DNA of 64,000 nucleotides from Aquipuribacter nitratireducens (GTDB lineage: Bacteria > Actinomycetota > Actinomycetes > Actinomycetales > JBBAYJ01), in NCBI RefSeq assembly GCF_037860835.1, contig NZ_JBBEOG010000006.1:1-64000 (forward strand). The letters run 5' to 3'. The notes beneath the pieces are model-generated. The model searched no databases. It was not told the DNA's origin and saw nothing but the letters and a program-made list of their open reading frames with translations. Made by a program: the position numbers and the translations under genes. How positions within the stretch are numbered: position 1 is the stretch's first letter; each line of letters opens with the position of its first letter. This document shows positions 23,630 to 33,124 of this stretch, in pieces.

Positions 23630-24685
23630 CTACAGCGCGTACGAGTGGTTGCCCACGAAGAGGTAGTTGACGCCGAAGAAGTTGAAGAGCAGGCACGCGA
23701 AGCCGAGCACCGCGATCCACGCGCTGCGGGTGCCGGCCCACCCGGCGGTCGAGCGGGCGTGGAGGTAGGCGGCGTAGACGACCCAGATGACGAGCGACCA
23801 CACCTCCTTCGGGTCCCAGCCCCAGTAGCGGCCCCACGCCTCCGCGGCCCAGATCGCGCCTCCGACGACGGTGAAGGTCCACAGGACGAAGCCGACCGCG
23901 TGCAGCTGGAAGGAGGTCTGCTCGAGCCGTCGGGCCGAGGGGACGTGGGCGAGGAACCGGCCCGGCGTCGCGCCGGCGGCGACCGCCGCCTCCTGCCGGT
24001 GCTGCGCGAGCTGCACGACGGCGAGGCTGAACCCGATCGTGAACAGCGCCGACGCGACGAAGGCGATCGACACGTGGACGACGAGCCACGAGCTCTGCAG
24101 CGCCGGCGACAGCGCACTGGCCTCGGTGTAGAAGAACGACGTCGCGACCATGAGCGTGAGCAGCACGGGGAACACGACGAAGCTGCCGAGCCAGCGCCAG
24201 CCCCCGGTGCGGAGCAGCACGAGGTAGACGAGGCTCACCGCGAGCGACCCGGACAGCGCGAACTCGTACGCGTCGCTCCACGGCACCCGCGACACCGCGA
24301 CACCGCGGGCGACGACCGCGACGAGGTGGAGGAGGGTCGCGAGGACGAACAGGCTCGTGCCGATCCCGCCCGCGCGGCCCCTCCGCACTGCCGGACCCGC
24401 CGTCGTGTCGCCGCCGGTGCCCGCGCCGCTCACGTCGGACGGGACGGTGGGGGCGCCGGCCGGTACCGCCTCACGCACCTCGGCACCGCGTCGCTCCCGC
24501 ACCCGGGACACGCGCCGGGAGCCGGCGAGGTCGACGGCGTACGCGACGAGGGACCCCGCGTAGACGGCCATCGCGGAGTACGTGGCGGCGTCGCTCGCAC
24601 CCGCCCACCCCTCGTCGACGGGGCTGCCCGTGCCGAGCAGGGCGGTGGGGGCCAGGCCGGTGAGCGCCTGCAGCACGTCGGTCAT
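23630..24685 (-). CDS. ccsB: Cytochrome c biogenesis protein CcsB/CcsA (ResC)
   Basis: A 351-residue multi-pass membrane protein of the CcsBA (System II) heme lyase. It moves heme across the membrane and presents it for attachment to apocytochrome c. The WWD-type heme loop WGRYWGWDPKEVWSLVIW (about residue 285) is intact, and histidines in the flanking helices (LLHLVAV, LVVHVSIAF, QLHAVGF, GNHSYAL) can serve as heme ligands. A non-conserved Ala/Gly/Arg-rich insert (about 60-105) separates the first two membrane segments. The start overlaps the resB stop by four bases (ATGA). It is the last gene of the heme/cytochrome run and is convergent with GGDEF paralogue B. Confidence 0.95.
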   Translation of the reverse strand: MTDVLQALTGLAPTALLGTGSPVDEGWAGASDAATYSAMAVYAGSLVAYAVDLAGSRRVSRVRERRGAEVREAVPAGAPTVPSDVSGAGTGGDTTAGPAVRRGRAGGIGTSLFVLATLLHLVAVVARGVAVSRVPWSDAYEFALSGSLAVSLVYLVLLRTGGWRWLGSFVVFPVLLTLMVATSFFYTEASALSPALQSSWLVVHVSIAFVASALFTIGFSLAVVQLAQHRQEAAVAAGATPGRFLAHVPSARRLEQTSFQLHAVGFVLWTFTVVGGAIWAAEAWGRYWGWDPKEVWSLVIWVVYAAYLHARSTAGWAGTRSAWIAVLGFACLLFNFFGVNYLFVGNHSYAL

Positions 24686-26364
24686 CCGCGTCCTCCTGTC
24701 GTGTCGGACCTGGTGGCGGCGTCGGCCCGGACGTCGGCCCGGACGGCGGCGAGGACGCGGTCGACGAGCGGCTGCTGTCCGGCGTCCCGGCCGCGGGACA
24801 GCGCGGCCACGTCCACCACGGTACGCGCGGGCACACCGCCGCCGGCCGACGGGTCGTCGGACACCTCGGCCGGGCGCACCCGCACCCAGACCCGGCGGCG
24901 CGGCAGGAAGAGGCTGAGCACGAGCCCGGTGGTGGCGAGCAGGGACGCGACGAGCGCGAGCGGACCCGAGGGGTCCGCCCGCAGCTGGAAGGCGGCGAAG
25001 CGCGGCAGCCCGTCGAACGTCACGGTGCCGAGCCCGTCGGGCAGCTCGACGGTGTCGCCGGGGGCGAGGACGAGGACGGCGGGCGCACCGGAGGCGTCCT
25101 GCACCTGCGTCATGTCCGTCGTGTCGAGCTCGTACACCGACTGCGCGGTGCCGTCGCCGAGGCCGATGTCCCCGGTGAAGGCCGTGAGGACGAGCCGCGG
25201 GCGGCGTGCGTCGGGGAAGAGGGAGCGGATGCCCGCGTCGGTCTCCGCGGGGGCGGTGGGCACGAGGAAGCCGCTGAGCCCGATGTCGTCCCCGCCGGGC
25301 ACGGGCGCCTTCACGACGCCCTCGGAGGTGTACGTCGCGTCGAGCGGCAGGAACGGCACGGCCCCGGACCAGCGCACGTCGCCGTCGCCGTCGCGGACCT
25401 CGACGACGGGCGCGTACCCGTTGCCGGTGAGGAAGATGCTCGTGCCGGCGACCTCGAGCGGCTCGTTGACGCGCACCCGGCCCGGCACGGGGTCCGCCGA
25501 GGGGCCGGTGCGGTAGGTGAGGGACGCGGCGAAGTCCCGCGGGGCGCCGAGCTCGCTCACCTGCTCCTCCTCGAAGGCGACGTCGAGGCGGTCGAGGCGG
25601 AACGAGAAGGGCGGGAGGGCGCTCGCGTCGAAACGTGCCCCCGGCGTCACGGAGTCGTAGGCGGGCAGGACGTTGCTGAACGACCCACCCTCGACGACGA
25701 GGGCCTCACCCCGGTACGCGTACAGCGACCCGGTGGCGAGGGCGACGAGCACGCCGATGAGGCTCACGTGGAACAGGAGGTTGCCGGTCTCGCGGAGCCT
25801 GCCCGTCTCCGCGGCGAGCGAGCGGGCACCGTCGGCCTCCTCGCGCTCCGCCACGACGTGCCCGAGGCGAGCGCGGAGCGGGTCGGCGGCGAGGACGCCG
25901 CGCGCGCGGGCGAGGACGGTCGGCGGGTCGGCGTCGACGAGGACGCGACCGGACGCCGGCAACCGGTCGAGGCGGGCGGGGGTCCGGGGCGGCGGACGCC
26001 GCCACGTGCGGACCAGGTCGCGGGCGCGCGGGACGATGCAGCCGACGAGGCTGACGAACAGCAGCAGGTAGACGGCGGCGAACCACGGCGAGGCGTAGAC
26101 GTCGAAGAACCCGAGGCGGTCGAGCCACCGCCCGCTCGTCGGGTTGTCCGCGAGGTAGGCGGCGACGGCGCCCGCGTCGACGCCCCGCTGCGGGAACAGC
26201 GAGCCGGGGACGGTCGCGACGGCGAGCAGCAGGAGGAGCAGGAGCGCGGTCCGCATGCTCGTGAGCTGTCGCCACAGCCACCGCAGCGACCCGAGGAGTC
26301 CGAGCGCCGGAGGGGCGGGCGGCTCCTCCGGCGGGGCCGGGCGCGGCGAGGCGGGGGCGCTCAC
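24682..26364 (-). CDS. resB: Cytochrome c biogenesis protein ResB/Ccs1
   Basis: This 560-residue membrane protein is the partner of CcsB in System II cytochrome c maturation; it binds apocytochrome c and stabilises the heme lyase. It has three N-terminal membrane segments (LTSMRTALLLLLLLAVAT; WFAAVYLLLFVSLVGCI; TGNLLFHVSLIGVLVALATG), a large extracytoplasmic domain (about 215-470) and a C-terminal membrane helix followed by a cytoplasmic tail. The conserved histidine in GNLLFHVSLIG is present. The GTG (26362-26364) gives a normal N-terminus; the frame is open much further upstream but overlaps ccdA there. It starts 25 bases after ccdA. Confidence 0.94.
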   Translation of the reverse strand: MSAPASPRPAPPEEPPAPPALGLLGSLRWLWRQLTSMRTALLLLLLLAVATVPGSLFPQRGVDAGAVAAYLADNPTSGRWLDRLGFFDVYASPWFAAVYLLLFVSLVGCIVPRARDLVRTWRRPPPRTPARLDRLPASGRVLVDADPPTVLARARGVLAADPLRARLGHVVAEREEADGARSLAAETGRLRETGNLLFHVSLIGVLVALATGSLYAYRGEALVVEGGSFSNVLPAYDSVTPGARFDASALPPFSFRLDRLDVAFEEEQVSELGAPRDFAASLTYRTGPSADPVPGRVRVNEPLEVAGTSIFLTGNGYAPVVEVRDGDGDVRWSGAVPFLPLDATYTSEGVVKAPVPGGDDIGLSGFLVPTAPAETDAGIRSLFPDARRPRLVLTAFTGDIGLGDGTAQSVYELDTTDMTQVQDASGAPAVLVLAPGDTVELPDGLGTVTFDGLPRFAAFQLRADPSGPLALVASLLATTGLVLSLFLPRRRVWVRVRPAEVSDDPSAGGGVPARTVVDVAALSRGRDAGQQPLVDRVLAAVRADVRADAATRSDTTGGRG

Positions 26365-26389
26365 CGGTGCCCGCTCGACACGGGGCTGC

Positions 26390-27187
26390 TCACAGGAGGA
26401 CGCCGAAACGGCTGATGGGGCCCTGGAGCCAGCCGACGAGCCAGTCCCACGCCCCGGTGACGAGGAGCAGCCCGACGACGACGAGCATGGCGCCCCCGAT
26501 GCCCGTGAGGAGCCGACGGTGCCGCCGCAGCGGCTCCAGCCGGACGAGGCCGCGCGCGTAGGCGGCGGCGACGAGGACGAACGGCACCCCGAGACCGAGG
26601 CAGTAGACGAACGCGAGGAGGGCGCCGCGGCCGGCGCCGCCCTCTGTCCCCGCGAGCAGGAGCACCGCGCCGAGCGTCGGACCGACGCACGGCACCCACC
26701 CGACGCCGAAGGCGGCGCCGAGCAGCGGGGCCCCCGCGAGGCCGACGGCGGGGCGCACGTGGAGGCGGCGCTCGGTGCGCCCGAGCGGCACGACCCCGGC
26801 GAAGACGAGGCCGAGCCCGACGGCGAGGACGCCCGCGACGACGTCGACGAGCCGGGCGCGGGGCAGCAGCGCCCCGGCGACGCCCGCGAGGGAGCCGAGG
26901 GCGACGAAGACGACGGCGAAGCCGAGGACGAACAGCGACGCCCCTGCCACCAGCCGGCGGGTGGGAGCGGTCGCGGGGTCGGCGAGCCGTGTGGCGACCG
27001 CGGTCCCACCGCCACCGGTCGCGGCCGGCTGCGGCCGCTGCTCCCCCATCGCCGACACGTACGCGAGGTAGCCGGGCACCAGCGGCAGGACGCAGGGCGA
27101 GGCGAACGACACGAGCCCCGCGAGCAGGGCGAGCGGGAGGGCGAGGAGGAGCGAGCCGTCGAGGACGGTCTCCGCGGCGCCCGTCAT
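26390..27187 (-). CDS. ccdA: CcdA-type thiol-disulfide membrane electron carrier
   Basis: A 265-residue polytopic membrane protein that passes electrons from cytoplasmic thioredoxin to extracytoplasmic thiol proteins such as TlpA/ResA, keeping apocytochrome c heme-binding cysteines reduced. The two redox cysteines are visible in SFASPCVLPLVPGYLAYVS (about residue 30) and GVGWVPCVGPTLGAVLLLAG (about residue 157). The region between the first helices has a short Gly/Gln/Pro-rich insertion. The ATG overlaps the tlpA stop (ATGA, 27184-27187). Confidence 0.95.
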   Translation of the reverse strand: MTGAAETVLDGSLLLALPLALLAGLVSFASPCVLPLVPGYLAYVSAMGEQRPQPAATGGGGTAVATRLADPATAPTRRLVAGASLFVLGFAVVFVALGSLAGVAGALLPRARLVDVVAGVLAVGLGLVFAGVVPLGRTERRLHVRPAVGLAGAPLLGAAFGVGWVPCVGPTLGAVLLLAGTEGGAGRGALLAFVYCLGLGVPFVLVAAAYARGLVRLEPLRRHRRLLTGIGGAMLVVVGLLLVTGAWDWLVGWLQGPISRFGVLL

Positions 27188-27795
27188 CGCCCGGCCGCCG
27201 CCGCCCCGCGCACGTCCTCGACGACGCCGACGAGGGTGGCCCGGTCGACGCGGGACAGGATGCGGGCCGCCACACGGCCCTCCTCGTCGAGGACGAGGGT
27301 GGCGGGGACGGTGTTGGGGGGGACGGAGCCCGCGAGCGGCAGCAGGAGGAGGGAGTCGGGGTCGTGGAGGCTCGGCCAGCCGATGCCGTACTCCTCCTCG
27401 AAACCGGCGGCCGCCTCCACCGAGCGGTCGCGGATGTTGATCCCGACGAACCGGACGCCCTCGTCGGCGAGCTGCGCCTCGGCCTCGACGAGGTCGGGGG
27501 CCTCGGCGTGGCACGGCGCGCACCACGAGCCCCACACGTTGAGCACGACCGTCTCCCCGCGGAGGTCGGCGACGTCGAGCGGCTCGCCGTCGAGGGTCGT
27601 CCCGGTCACGCCGTCGACGGGCTCGCCGCGGTCGTCGGCCGGGAGGACCTCGACGGTCGCGTCGCCGGACACGTACGCGCGGGCGGCCTCGTCCCGCAGC
27701 CCGGGCACCCCGGCCTCCCCGGCCGTGCACGCCCCGAGCAGCAGCGTCGCCGCCGCCGCCCCGACGGCGACGGCTCCTCGCACGCGCACGCTCAC
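27184..27795 (-). CDS. TlpA/ResA-family thioredoxin-like lipoprotein
   Basis: A 203-residue membrane-anchored disulfide reductase for cytochrome c maturation. A signal sequence ends in the lipobox LLGAC (Cys at about residue 22), followed by a thioredoxin domain (about 60-200) with the active site WGSWCAPCHAEAPDL (CAPC). The cis-proline is in PPNTVPATLVLD. It would receive electrons from CcdA, encoded directly downstream with a four-base overlap, and reduce apocytochrome c. The GTG start overlaps the stop of the phosphatase gene (GTGA, 27792-27795). The close E. coli-type analogue is CcmG/ResA. Confidence 0.94.
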   Translation of the reverse strand: MSVRVRGAVAVGAAAATLLLGACTAGEAGVPGLRDEAARAYVSGDATVEVLPADDRGEPVDGVTGTTLDGEPLDVADLRGETVVLNVWGSWCAPCHAEAPDLVEAEAQLADEGVRFVGINIRDRSVEAAAGFEEEYGIGWPSLHDPDSLLLLPLAGSVPPNTVPATLVLDEEGRVAARILSRVDRATLVGVVEDVRGAAAAGR

Positions 27796-28415
27796 ACCCC
27801 CGCCGCGGGCTCGCGGTAGCCGACCCCGACGAGCCGGTCGTCGTCGAACCGGAACGACGTGAGGGAGGCGAGGGCGCACTCCCGCCGGCGCGGGTCGTGC
27901 CACGTCCGCCGGCCGACGGCGGCGTTCCGGGCGGTCCAGATCGGCAGCTGGTGGGACACGCACACGATCTCGTGGCCCCGTGCGGCGTCCCGTGCGTCGG
28001 CGACCGCGGCGAGCATGCGGGTGGCGATCTCCTCGTACGGCTCGCCCCACGACGGACGGAACGGGTTCCACAGGTGCCGCCAGTGGACGGGCTTGCGCAG
28101 CGAGCCGCCGCCCGTGCCGATGGTGAGGCCCTCGAAGACGTTCGCGCTCTCGATGAGCCGCGGGTCGGTGCCGACCTCGACCCCGAGCATCCGGGCGAGC
28201 GGCGCGGCGGTCTCCTGCGCCCGCTGCAGCGGGGAGGCCACGACCGCGACGACGTCGCCGCGGGACAGGTCGTCGGCGACCCGGGCCGCCATGCGCTGCC
28301 CGCGCTCGCTCAGCCGGTAGCCCTCGAGGCGGCCGTAGAGCACCTGCGCGGGGTTGTGGACCTCACCGTGGCGCAGCAGGTGGACGGTGGTCCGCACCGG
28401 GCCCGACGCGCTCAC
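27792..28415 (-). CDS. Histidine phosphatase (phosphoglycerate mutase-like) family protein
   Basis: A 207-residue histidine phosphatase superfamily protein. The catalytic motif LLRHGEVHN (about residue 14; RHG with the phospho-accepting His) and the second His ([13 protein letters not shown], about residue 157) are present, as are the Arg in [11 protein letters not shown] and the Glu in NVFEG. The substrate cannot be read from sequence; in actinobacterial heme clusters this gene is usually annotated simply as a phosphoglycerate mutase family protein. Both ends form GTGA overlaps, with hemL upstream and tlpA downstream, so it is firmly inside the operon. Confidence 0.9.
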   Translation of the reverse strand: MSASGPVRTTVHLLRHGEVHNPAQVLYGRLEGYRLSERGQRMAARVADDLSRGDVVAVVASPLQRAQETAAPLARMLGVEVGTDPRLIESANVFEGLTIGTGGGSLRKPVHWRHLWNPFRPSWGEPYEEIATRMLAAVADARDAARGHEIVCVSHQLPIWTARNAAVGRRTWHDPRRRECALASLTSFRFDDDRLVGVGYREPAAGV

Positions 28416-29794
28416 GCGCCCGTCCCCGCACGGGCGGCGGCGGCCGCGCGCGCCGCGGCCGGCAGGGCCTCGAGGACGCGCCCGACGGCCTCGTCGTCGT
28501 GGGAGGCGGAGACGAACCACGCCTCGAACGCGGACGGCGGCAGGTGGACGCCCTGCTCGAGCATGCTGTGGAAGAACGCGGCGAACGCCGTCGCGTCCTG
28601 GGTCCGGGCGGCGTCGTAGTCGTGGACGCCGTCGGCGACCACCGCGTCGTCGGGGGCGAGGAACACGCTGAACATGCTGCCCGCGTGCTGGACGACGTGC
28701 GGGACCCCGGCCGCGTCGAGGGCGGCACCCGCGGCCGCGGACAGGGTGCGGGCGACCTCGTCGACGCGTTCGTACACCGCGGCGTCCGCCAGGCGCAGGG
28801 TCGTGAGGCCGGCGGCGACCGCGACCGGGTTCCCGCTGAGGGTGCCCGCCTGGTAGACGGGGCCGAGCGGGGCGAGGTGGGTCATGAGGTCGGCGCGCCC
28901 GCCGAACGCGGCGGCCGGGAAGCCGCCGCCCATGACCTTGCCGAACGTGAAGAGGTCCGGTGGCGGGAGCGTCTCGCCCCCGGCGGCCGCGCAGTCCTGC
29001 TCGAGGCCGTGCCAGCCGGAGGGCCCGACGCGGAACCCCGTCATCACCTCGTCGTACACGAGCAGGGCGCCGTGGGCGGCCGTGAGCTCGCGCAGCAGTG
29101 CCGCGAACCCGGGTCGCGGGGGCACGACCCCCATGTTCCCGGCGGCCGCCTCGGTGATGACGCACGCGATCCGCTCGCCGTGCTCGGCGAAGGCCGCGCG
29201 CAGGGCGCCGGGGTCGTTGTACGGCAGGACGACGGTGTCGGCGGCCGCGGCGCCGGTGATGCCGGGGCTGCTCGGGAGCCCGAACGTCGCGAGCCCCGAC
29301 CCGGCCTGGGCCAGCAGGGCGTCGACGTGGCCGTGGTAGTGCCCGGCGAACTTCACGACGACCGGCCGACCCGTGGCGCCGCGGGCGAGCCGGACGGCGC
29401 TCATCGTCGCCTCGGTGCCGCTGGAGACGAGCCGGACCTGCTCGACGGCGGGCACCCGGCGCACGATCTCCTCGGCGAGCTCGACCTCGGGCTCCGTGGG
29501 CGCGCCGAAGGAGAAGCCGCGGGCGGCCGCCGCCTGGACGGCCTCGACCACCTCGGGGTGCGCGTGGCCGAGCAGCATGGGACCCCACGAGCACACGAGG
29601 TCGACGTAGCGGGTGCCGTCGGCGTCGGTGAGCCACGGCCCGCGTGCGGAGGCGATGAAGCGGGGCGTCCCCCCGACGGCACGGAACGCCCGCACCGGGG
29701 AGTTGACGCCGCCGGGCACGAGCGCGCGGGCGCGGTCGAGGAGCGCGGCCGAGCGTGCCGTCGATCCGGCCGGTGCGTGCGGGGTCGTCGTCAC
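28412..29794 (-). CDS. hemL: Glutamate-1-semialdehyde 2,1-aminomutase
   Basis: This 460-residue PLP enzyme converts glutamate-1-semialdehyde to 5-aminolevulinate, the step after HemA in the C5 heme pathway. Diagnostic segments are [56 protein letters not shown], the PLP lysine in [12 protein letters not shown], and [13 protein letters not shown] choose the GTG at 29792-29794. It begins just before the usual N-terminus and has GACACT, a weak -10-like hexamer, ending six bases upstream; a frame with 11 extra residues exists. It lies 70 bases after marR, the largest gap inside the heme run. Confidence 0.96.
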   Translation of the reverse strand: MTTTPHAPAGSTARSAALLDRARALVPGGVNSPVRAFRAVGGTPRFIASARGPWLTDADGTRYVDLVCSWGPMLLGHAHPEVVEAVQAAAARGFSFGAPTEPEVELAEEIVRRVPAVEQVRLVSSGTEATMSAVRLARGATGRPVVVKFAGHYHGHVDALLAQAGSGLATFGLPSSPGITGAAAADTVVLPYNDPGALRAAFAEHGERIACVITEAAAGNMGVVPPRPGFAALLRELTAAHGALLVYDEVMTGFRVGPSGWHGLEQDCAAAGGETLPPPDLFTFGKVMGGGFPAAAFGGRADLMTHLAPLGPVYQAGTLSGNPVAVAAGLTTLRLADAAVYERVDEVARTLSAAAGAALDAAGVPHVVQHAGSMFSVFLAPDDAVVADGVHDYDAARTQDATAFAAFFHSMLEQGVHLPPSAFEAWFVSASHDDEAVGRVLEALPAAARAAAAARAGTGA

Positions 29795-29864
29795 GGCCCC
29801 AGTGTCCCAAGCCCGGCGGGGTGCCACCGGACCGGGTTCCGAGCGGGCCGCGCGGGCGGCCGGG

Positions 29865-30335
29865 TCAGGGCCGACGACCGCTGCCCGGGCGGAGCGAGTC
29901 GCGGACCGTCGCCATCATGGCGCCGAGGGCGAGGAAGTCGTCCCGGTCGAGACGGTCGACGAGCCGCTCGCGGACGCTCGCCACGTGGTGGGGTGCCGTC
30001 GCGACGAGCGCGGCCATGCCCTCGTCGGTGAGGGTGCACCGCACGCCGCGGCGGTCCTCCTCGCACGGCTCGCGGCGCACGAGCCCGCGGGACTCCATGC
30101 GCGACACCGTGTGGGTGAGCCGGGAACGGGAGTGCAGCACCAGACCGGCGAGCTCGCTCATCCGCAGCGAGCGGCCCTCGGTCTCCGACAGCTGCACGAG
30201 GATGTCGTACTCGCTGAGGCTGAGGCCGTGGGCGGCGAGGTCGCGGTTGAGGGCGTCCTCGAGCAGCGCCGAGCCCTCGAGCCACGCGCGCCACGCGCGC
30301 TGCTGGTCGGCGTCGAGCCACCGCTCCTGCGTCAC
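29865..30335 (-). CDS. MarR-family transcriptional regulator
   Basis: A 156-residue winged-helix regulator. The wHTH covers about residues 40-110, with [47 protein letters not shown] (recognition helix) and the wing [14 protein letters not shown]- and C-terminal helices form the dimer. It sits 11 bases after hemB inside the heme operon. Its GTG start is preceded by TAGGCT eight bases upstream, whose TAG is also the hemB stop codon, so it may have an internal leaderless promoter as well as readthrough. The ligand is unknown. Location suggests it responds to a porphyrin, heme or oxidant, but that is inference. Confidence 0.92.
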   Translation of the reverse strand: MTQERWLDADQQRAWRAWLEGSALLEDALNRDLAAHGLSLSEYDILVQLSETEGRSLRMSELAGLVLHSRSRLTHTVSRMESRGLVRREPCEEDRRGVRCTLTDEGMAALVATAPHHVASVRERLVDRLDRDDFLALGAMMATVRDSLRPGSGRRP

Positions 30336-30346
30336 AGCGGGTGAGC

Positions 30347-31420
30347 CTAGCCGCTGACCTGCGAGGGACCGGCCTGCGGACCGGTGACGTCGAGCGCCCG
30401 CGCGACGTCGAGGGCGGCGTACGTGAGGACGACGTCCGCCCCCGCGCGGCGGATGGCGAGGAGGCTCTCGAGCATCGCCCGGTCCCCGTCGAGCCAGCCG
30501 TTGCCCGCCGCCGCGTGCACCATCGCGTACTCCCCCGACACCTGGTACGCCGCGACCGGGACGGGGCTGGCGTCGGCGACGCGACGCAGGACGTCGAGGT
30601 ACGGCAGCGCGGGCTTCACCATGACGACGTCCGCGCCCTCGGCGAGGTCGTGGGCGAGCTCGACGAGCGCACCCCGGGCGTCGGCGGGGTCCTGCTGGTA
30701 CGTCGCGCGGTCGCCCTGCAGCGTCGACTCGACGGCGTCGCGGAACGGGCCGTAGTACGCGGAGGCGTACTTCGCGGCGTACGCGAGCACCCCGACGTCG
30801 GTGCGCCCGTGCCCGTCGAGCGCGCGTCGCACGACGCCGACCTGGCCGTCCATCATCCCGCTCGTGCCGAGCAGGTGGGCGCCGGCGGCGGCCTGCGCGA
30901 GCGCGCCGGCGGCGTAGCGCTCGAGCGTGGCGTCGTTGTCGACCCGGCCCGCGCCGTCGAGCACGCCGCAGTGGCCGTGGTCGGTGAACTCGTCGAGGCA
31001 GAGGTCGGCCATGAGGACGGTGTCGTCGCCGACGGCGTCGGCGAGGTCGGCGAGCGCGACGTTGAGGACGCCCGAGGGGTCGTCGAGGCCGCTGCCGGTG
31101 GCGTCCCGGCGCTCCGGCACGCCGAAGACCATGATCCCGCCGACCCCCGCGGCGACCGCCTCCCGCGCGAGCGCGACGACGCTGCGCCGCGTGTGCTGGA
31201 GGACACCCGGCAGGCTCGCGACCGGCCGCGGCTCGCGCAGCCCCTCGCGGACGAAGACGGGCAGGACGAGGTCGGCGGGGTGGAGCCTGGTCCCCGCGAC
31301 GAGCCGGCGAAGCGCGGGCGTCGCCCGCAGGCGGCGGGGACGGCCGACGGGGAAGCCCGCCACCGCCGCCCCCGCGGTGCCGCCGTCGCCGGCGTGGCCC
31401 GGGACCGGGACGGTGCTCAC
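30347..31420 (-). CDS. hemB: Delta-aminolevulinic acid dehydratase (porphobilinogen synthase)
   Basis: This 357-residue enzyme condenses two 5-aminolevulinates into porphobilinogen. The Schiff-base lysines are in AYAAKYASAYYGPFRDA and DVVMVKPALPYLD. The metal-site loop is LMADLCLDEFTDHGHCGVL: two of the three zinc cysteines of the classical site are present and the middle one is Asp, a mixed site seen in other actinobacteria. A 25-residue Ala/Gly-rich N-terminal extension precedes the barrel. The GTG start (31418-31420) lies 24 bases after the cobA-hemD stop. It is followed closely by marR. Confidence 0.97.
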   Translation of the reverse strand: MSTVPVPGHAGDGGTAGAAVAGFPVGRPRRLRATPALRRLVAGTRLHPADLVLPVFVREGLREPRPVASLPGVLQHTRRSVVALAREAVAAGVGGIMVFGVPERRDATGSGLDDPSGVLNVALADLADAVGDDTVLMADLCLDEFTDHGHCGVLDGAGRVDNDATLERYAAGALAQAAAGAHLLGTSGMMDGQVGVVRRALDGHGRTDVGVLAYAAKYASAYYGPFRDAVESTLQGDRATYQQDPADARGALVELAHDLAEGADVVMVKPALPYLDVLRRVADASPVPVAAYQVSGEYAMVHAAAGNGWLDGDRAMLESLLAIRRAGADVVLTYAALDVARALDVTGPQAGPSQVSG

Positions 31421-31444
31421 CGCCGCGACCTCATGGCAGCGACC

Positions 31445-33124
31445 TCACCGGGCGCGCCGGCGCGCGGCCGGGGTGCGCTGCGACGGGCGGGCCCACTCCT
31501 GCCCGTCGGCCTCCGCGGCGGCCCGCAGGGCCGAGCCGTGGTCGGCGAGCGCGTCGACCAGCACGCCGACCTCCGGCTCCGGGGCGAGGACGTCGACCCG
31601 GAGGCCGTGCTCCTCGGCCGTGGCCGCGGTCCGCGGGCCGATGCACGCGATGACGGTGGCCGCGTGCGGCTTGCCCGCGATCCCGACGAGGTTGCGGACC
31701 GTCGAGCTCGACGTGAAGAGCACGGCGTCGAAGCCGCCCGTCTTGATGGCCTCGCGGACGTGGGCCGGCGGAGGTGCCGCGCGGACGGTCCGGTAGGCGG
31801 TGACGTCGTCGACCTCCCACCCCATGCCCTGCAGGCCCGCGACGAGGGTGTCGGTGGCGATGTCCGCGCGGGGCAGGAGCACACGGTCGATGGGGTCGAG
31901 CTGGGCGTCGAAGGCGGGCCACACCTCGAGCAGGCCCTTGGCCGACTGCTCGCCCGTCGGGAGGAGGTCCGGCTCGAGCCCCCAGTCGCGCAGGGCGTCG
32001 GCGGTGACCCCGCCCACCGCGGCGATCTTCAGTCCGGAGAAGGAGCGCGCGTCGAGCCCGAGGGCCTCGAGGTGCTCGCGCACCGCCCGGACCGCGTTGG
32101 CGCTCGTGAAGCCGACCCACTCGTAGCGCCCGGTGACGAGGCCGCGGACGGCCTTGTCCATCTGCTGCGGCGTCCGGGGCGGTTCGACGCTGATGGTCGG
32201 CACGACGACGGGGTCCGCGCCGAGCTCGCGCAGGTGCGCGACGACCGGCTCGGACTGCTGCTTGGTGCGGGGAACGAGGACGCGCCACCCGAACAGCGGA
32301 CGGGTCTCGAACCACGACATCGCCCCGCGCTGGCGGACGGCGTCCCCCACGACGAGTGTCACCGGCTCGGCCAGGTCGCCGAGGACGTCGCCCGCCTTCG
32401 CCAGCGGCACCTCGACGCTGTGCTGGAGGGTCGTCGTGGCCCGCGACACCGCCACGGTCGGCGTGTCGACGGCCCACCCGGCGCCGACGAGGCGCTCGGA
32501 CGCGACGGCGAGCCGGTCGCGGGGCCCGACGAGGACGAGCGTGCCGTCGCCGGGGGCGGGCAGGGCGCTCTCGTCACCCGTGCGGTCCTCGCGGACGTCG
32601 AGCAGGTGGACGTGGTCGGTGCCTGCGGGGGCCAGCGGGACGCCGGCGTACGCCGGGGCGGCGACCGCGGGGCTGATGCCGGGCACGACCTCGACCTCGG
32701 CGCCGGCGCCACGGGCGGCCGCCACCTCGGCGGTCACGGTCGAGAACGTCGTCGCGTCCCCCGGGACGAGCCGCACCACCCGCGCGCCGGCGCTCGCGGC
32801 GGCGGTGACGGCACGGGCCCTCGCCGCGCGGGCGAGCTGGCTGTCGTCGGTCTGGTCGAGCTCGACGAGGGCGACGTCGCCGCGCGCGCACCGCGCGAGC
32901 AGGGCGTGCGGCGCGGGGGTGTCGGTGAGGACGGTGTCGGCCTGGGCGAGGAGCTCCGCCGCCCGCAGCGTGAGGAGCCCCGGGTCGCCGGGGCCGGCGC
33001 CGACGAAGGCGACGTGGGCGGGGCCGTCCTGCCGGCGCGGCCGCACCGAGGGCCCGTCGCCGCCGACCGGCCCCGTGGGCGAGGTGGCGGGCGTGGCCCG
33101 GGTGTCGGGCGTGCGGCTGGTCAT
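31445..33124 (-). CDS. hemD: Fused uroporphyrinogen-III methyltransferase-like / uroporphyrinogen-III synthase
   Basis: This 559-residue fusion has two parts. The N-terminal half (about 30-285) is a CobA/CysG-type SAM methyltransferase fold (AFVGAGPGDPGLLTLRAAELL; VVPGISPAVAAPAYAGVPLA; SRATTTLQHSVEVPL). The C-terminal half (about 290-545) is uroporphyrinogen-III synthase (RVLVPRTKQQSEPVVAHLRELG; WVGFTSANAVRAV; AVLFTSSSTVRNLVG), which closes and inverts the tetrapyrrole ring. In the methyltransferase half the normally invariant GDPxxFGR loop reads GDATTFSTV, so methylation activity is doubtful while the HemD half looks intact. The ATG overlaps the hemC stop (ATGA, 33121-33124) and has GAGGAG upstream. 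Confidence 0.94.
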   Translation of the reverse strand: MTSRTPDTRATPATSPTGPVGGDGPSVRPRRQDGPAHVAFVGAGPGDPGLLTLRAAELLAQADTVLTDTPAPHALLARCARGDVALVELDQTDDSQLARAARARAVTAAASAGARVVRLVPGDATTFSTVTAEVAAARGAGAEVEVVPGISPAVAAPAYAGVPLAPAGTDHVHLLDVREDRTGDESALPAPGDGTLVLVGPRDRLAVASERLVGAGWAVDTPTVAVSRATTTLQHSVEVPLAKAGDVLGDLAEPVTLVVGDAVRQRGAMSWFETRPLFGWRVLVPRTKQQSEPVVAHLRELGADPVVVPTISVEPPRTPQQMDKAVRGLVTGRYEWVGFTSANAVRAVREHLEALGLDARSFSGLKIAAVGGVTADALRDWGLEPDLLPTGEQSAKGLLEVWPAFDAQLDPIDRVLLPRADIATDTLVAGLQGMGWEVDDVTAYRTVRAAPPPAHVREAIKTGGFDAVLFTSSSTVRNLVGIAGKPHAATVIACIGPRTAATAEEHGLRVDVLAPEPEVGVLVDALADHGSALRAAAEADGQEWARPSQRTPAARRRAR

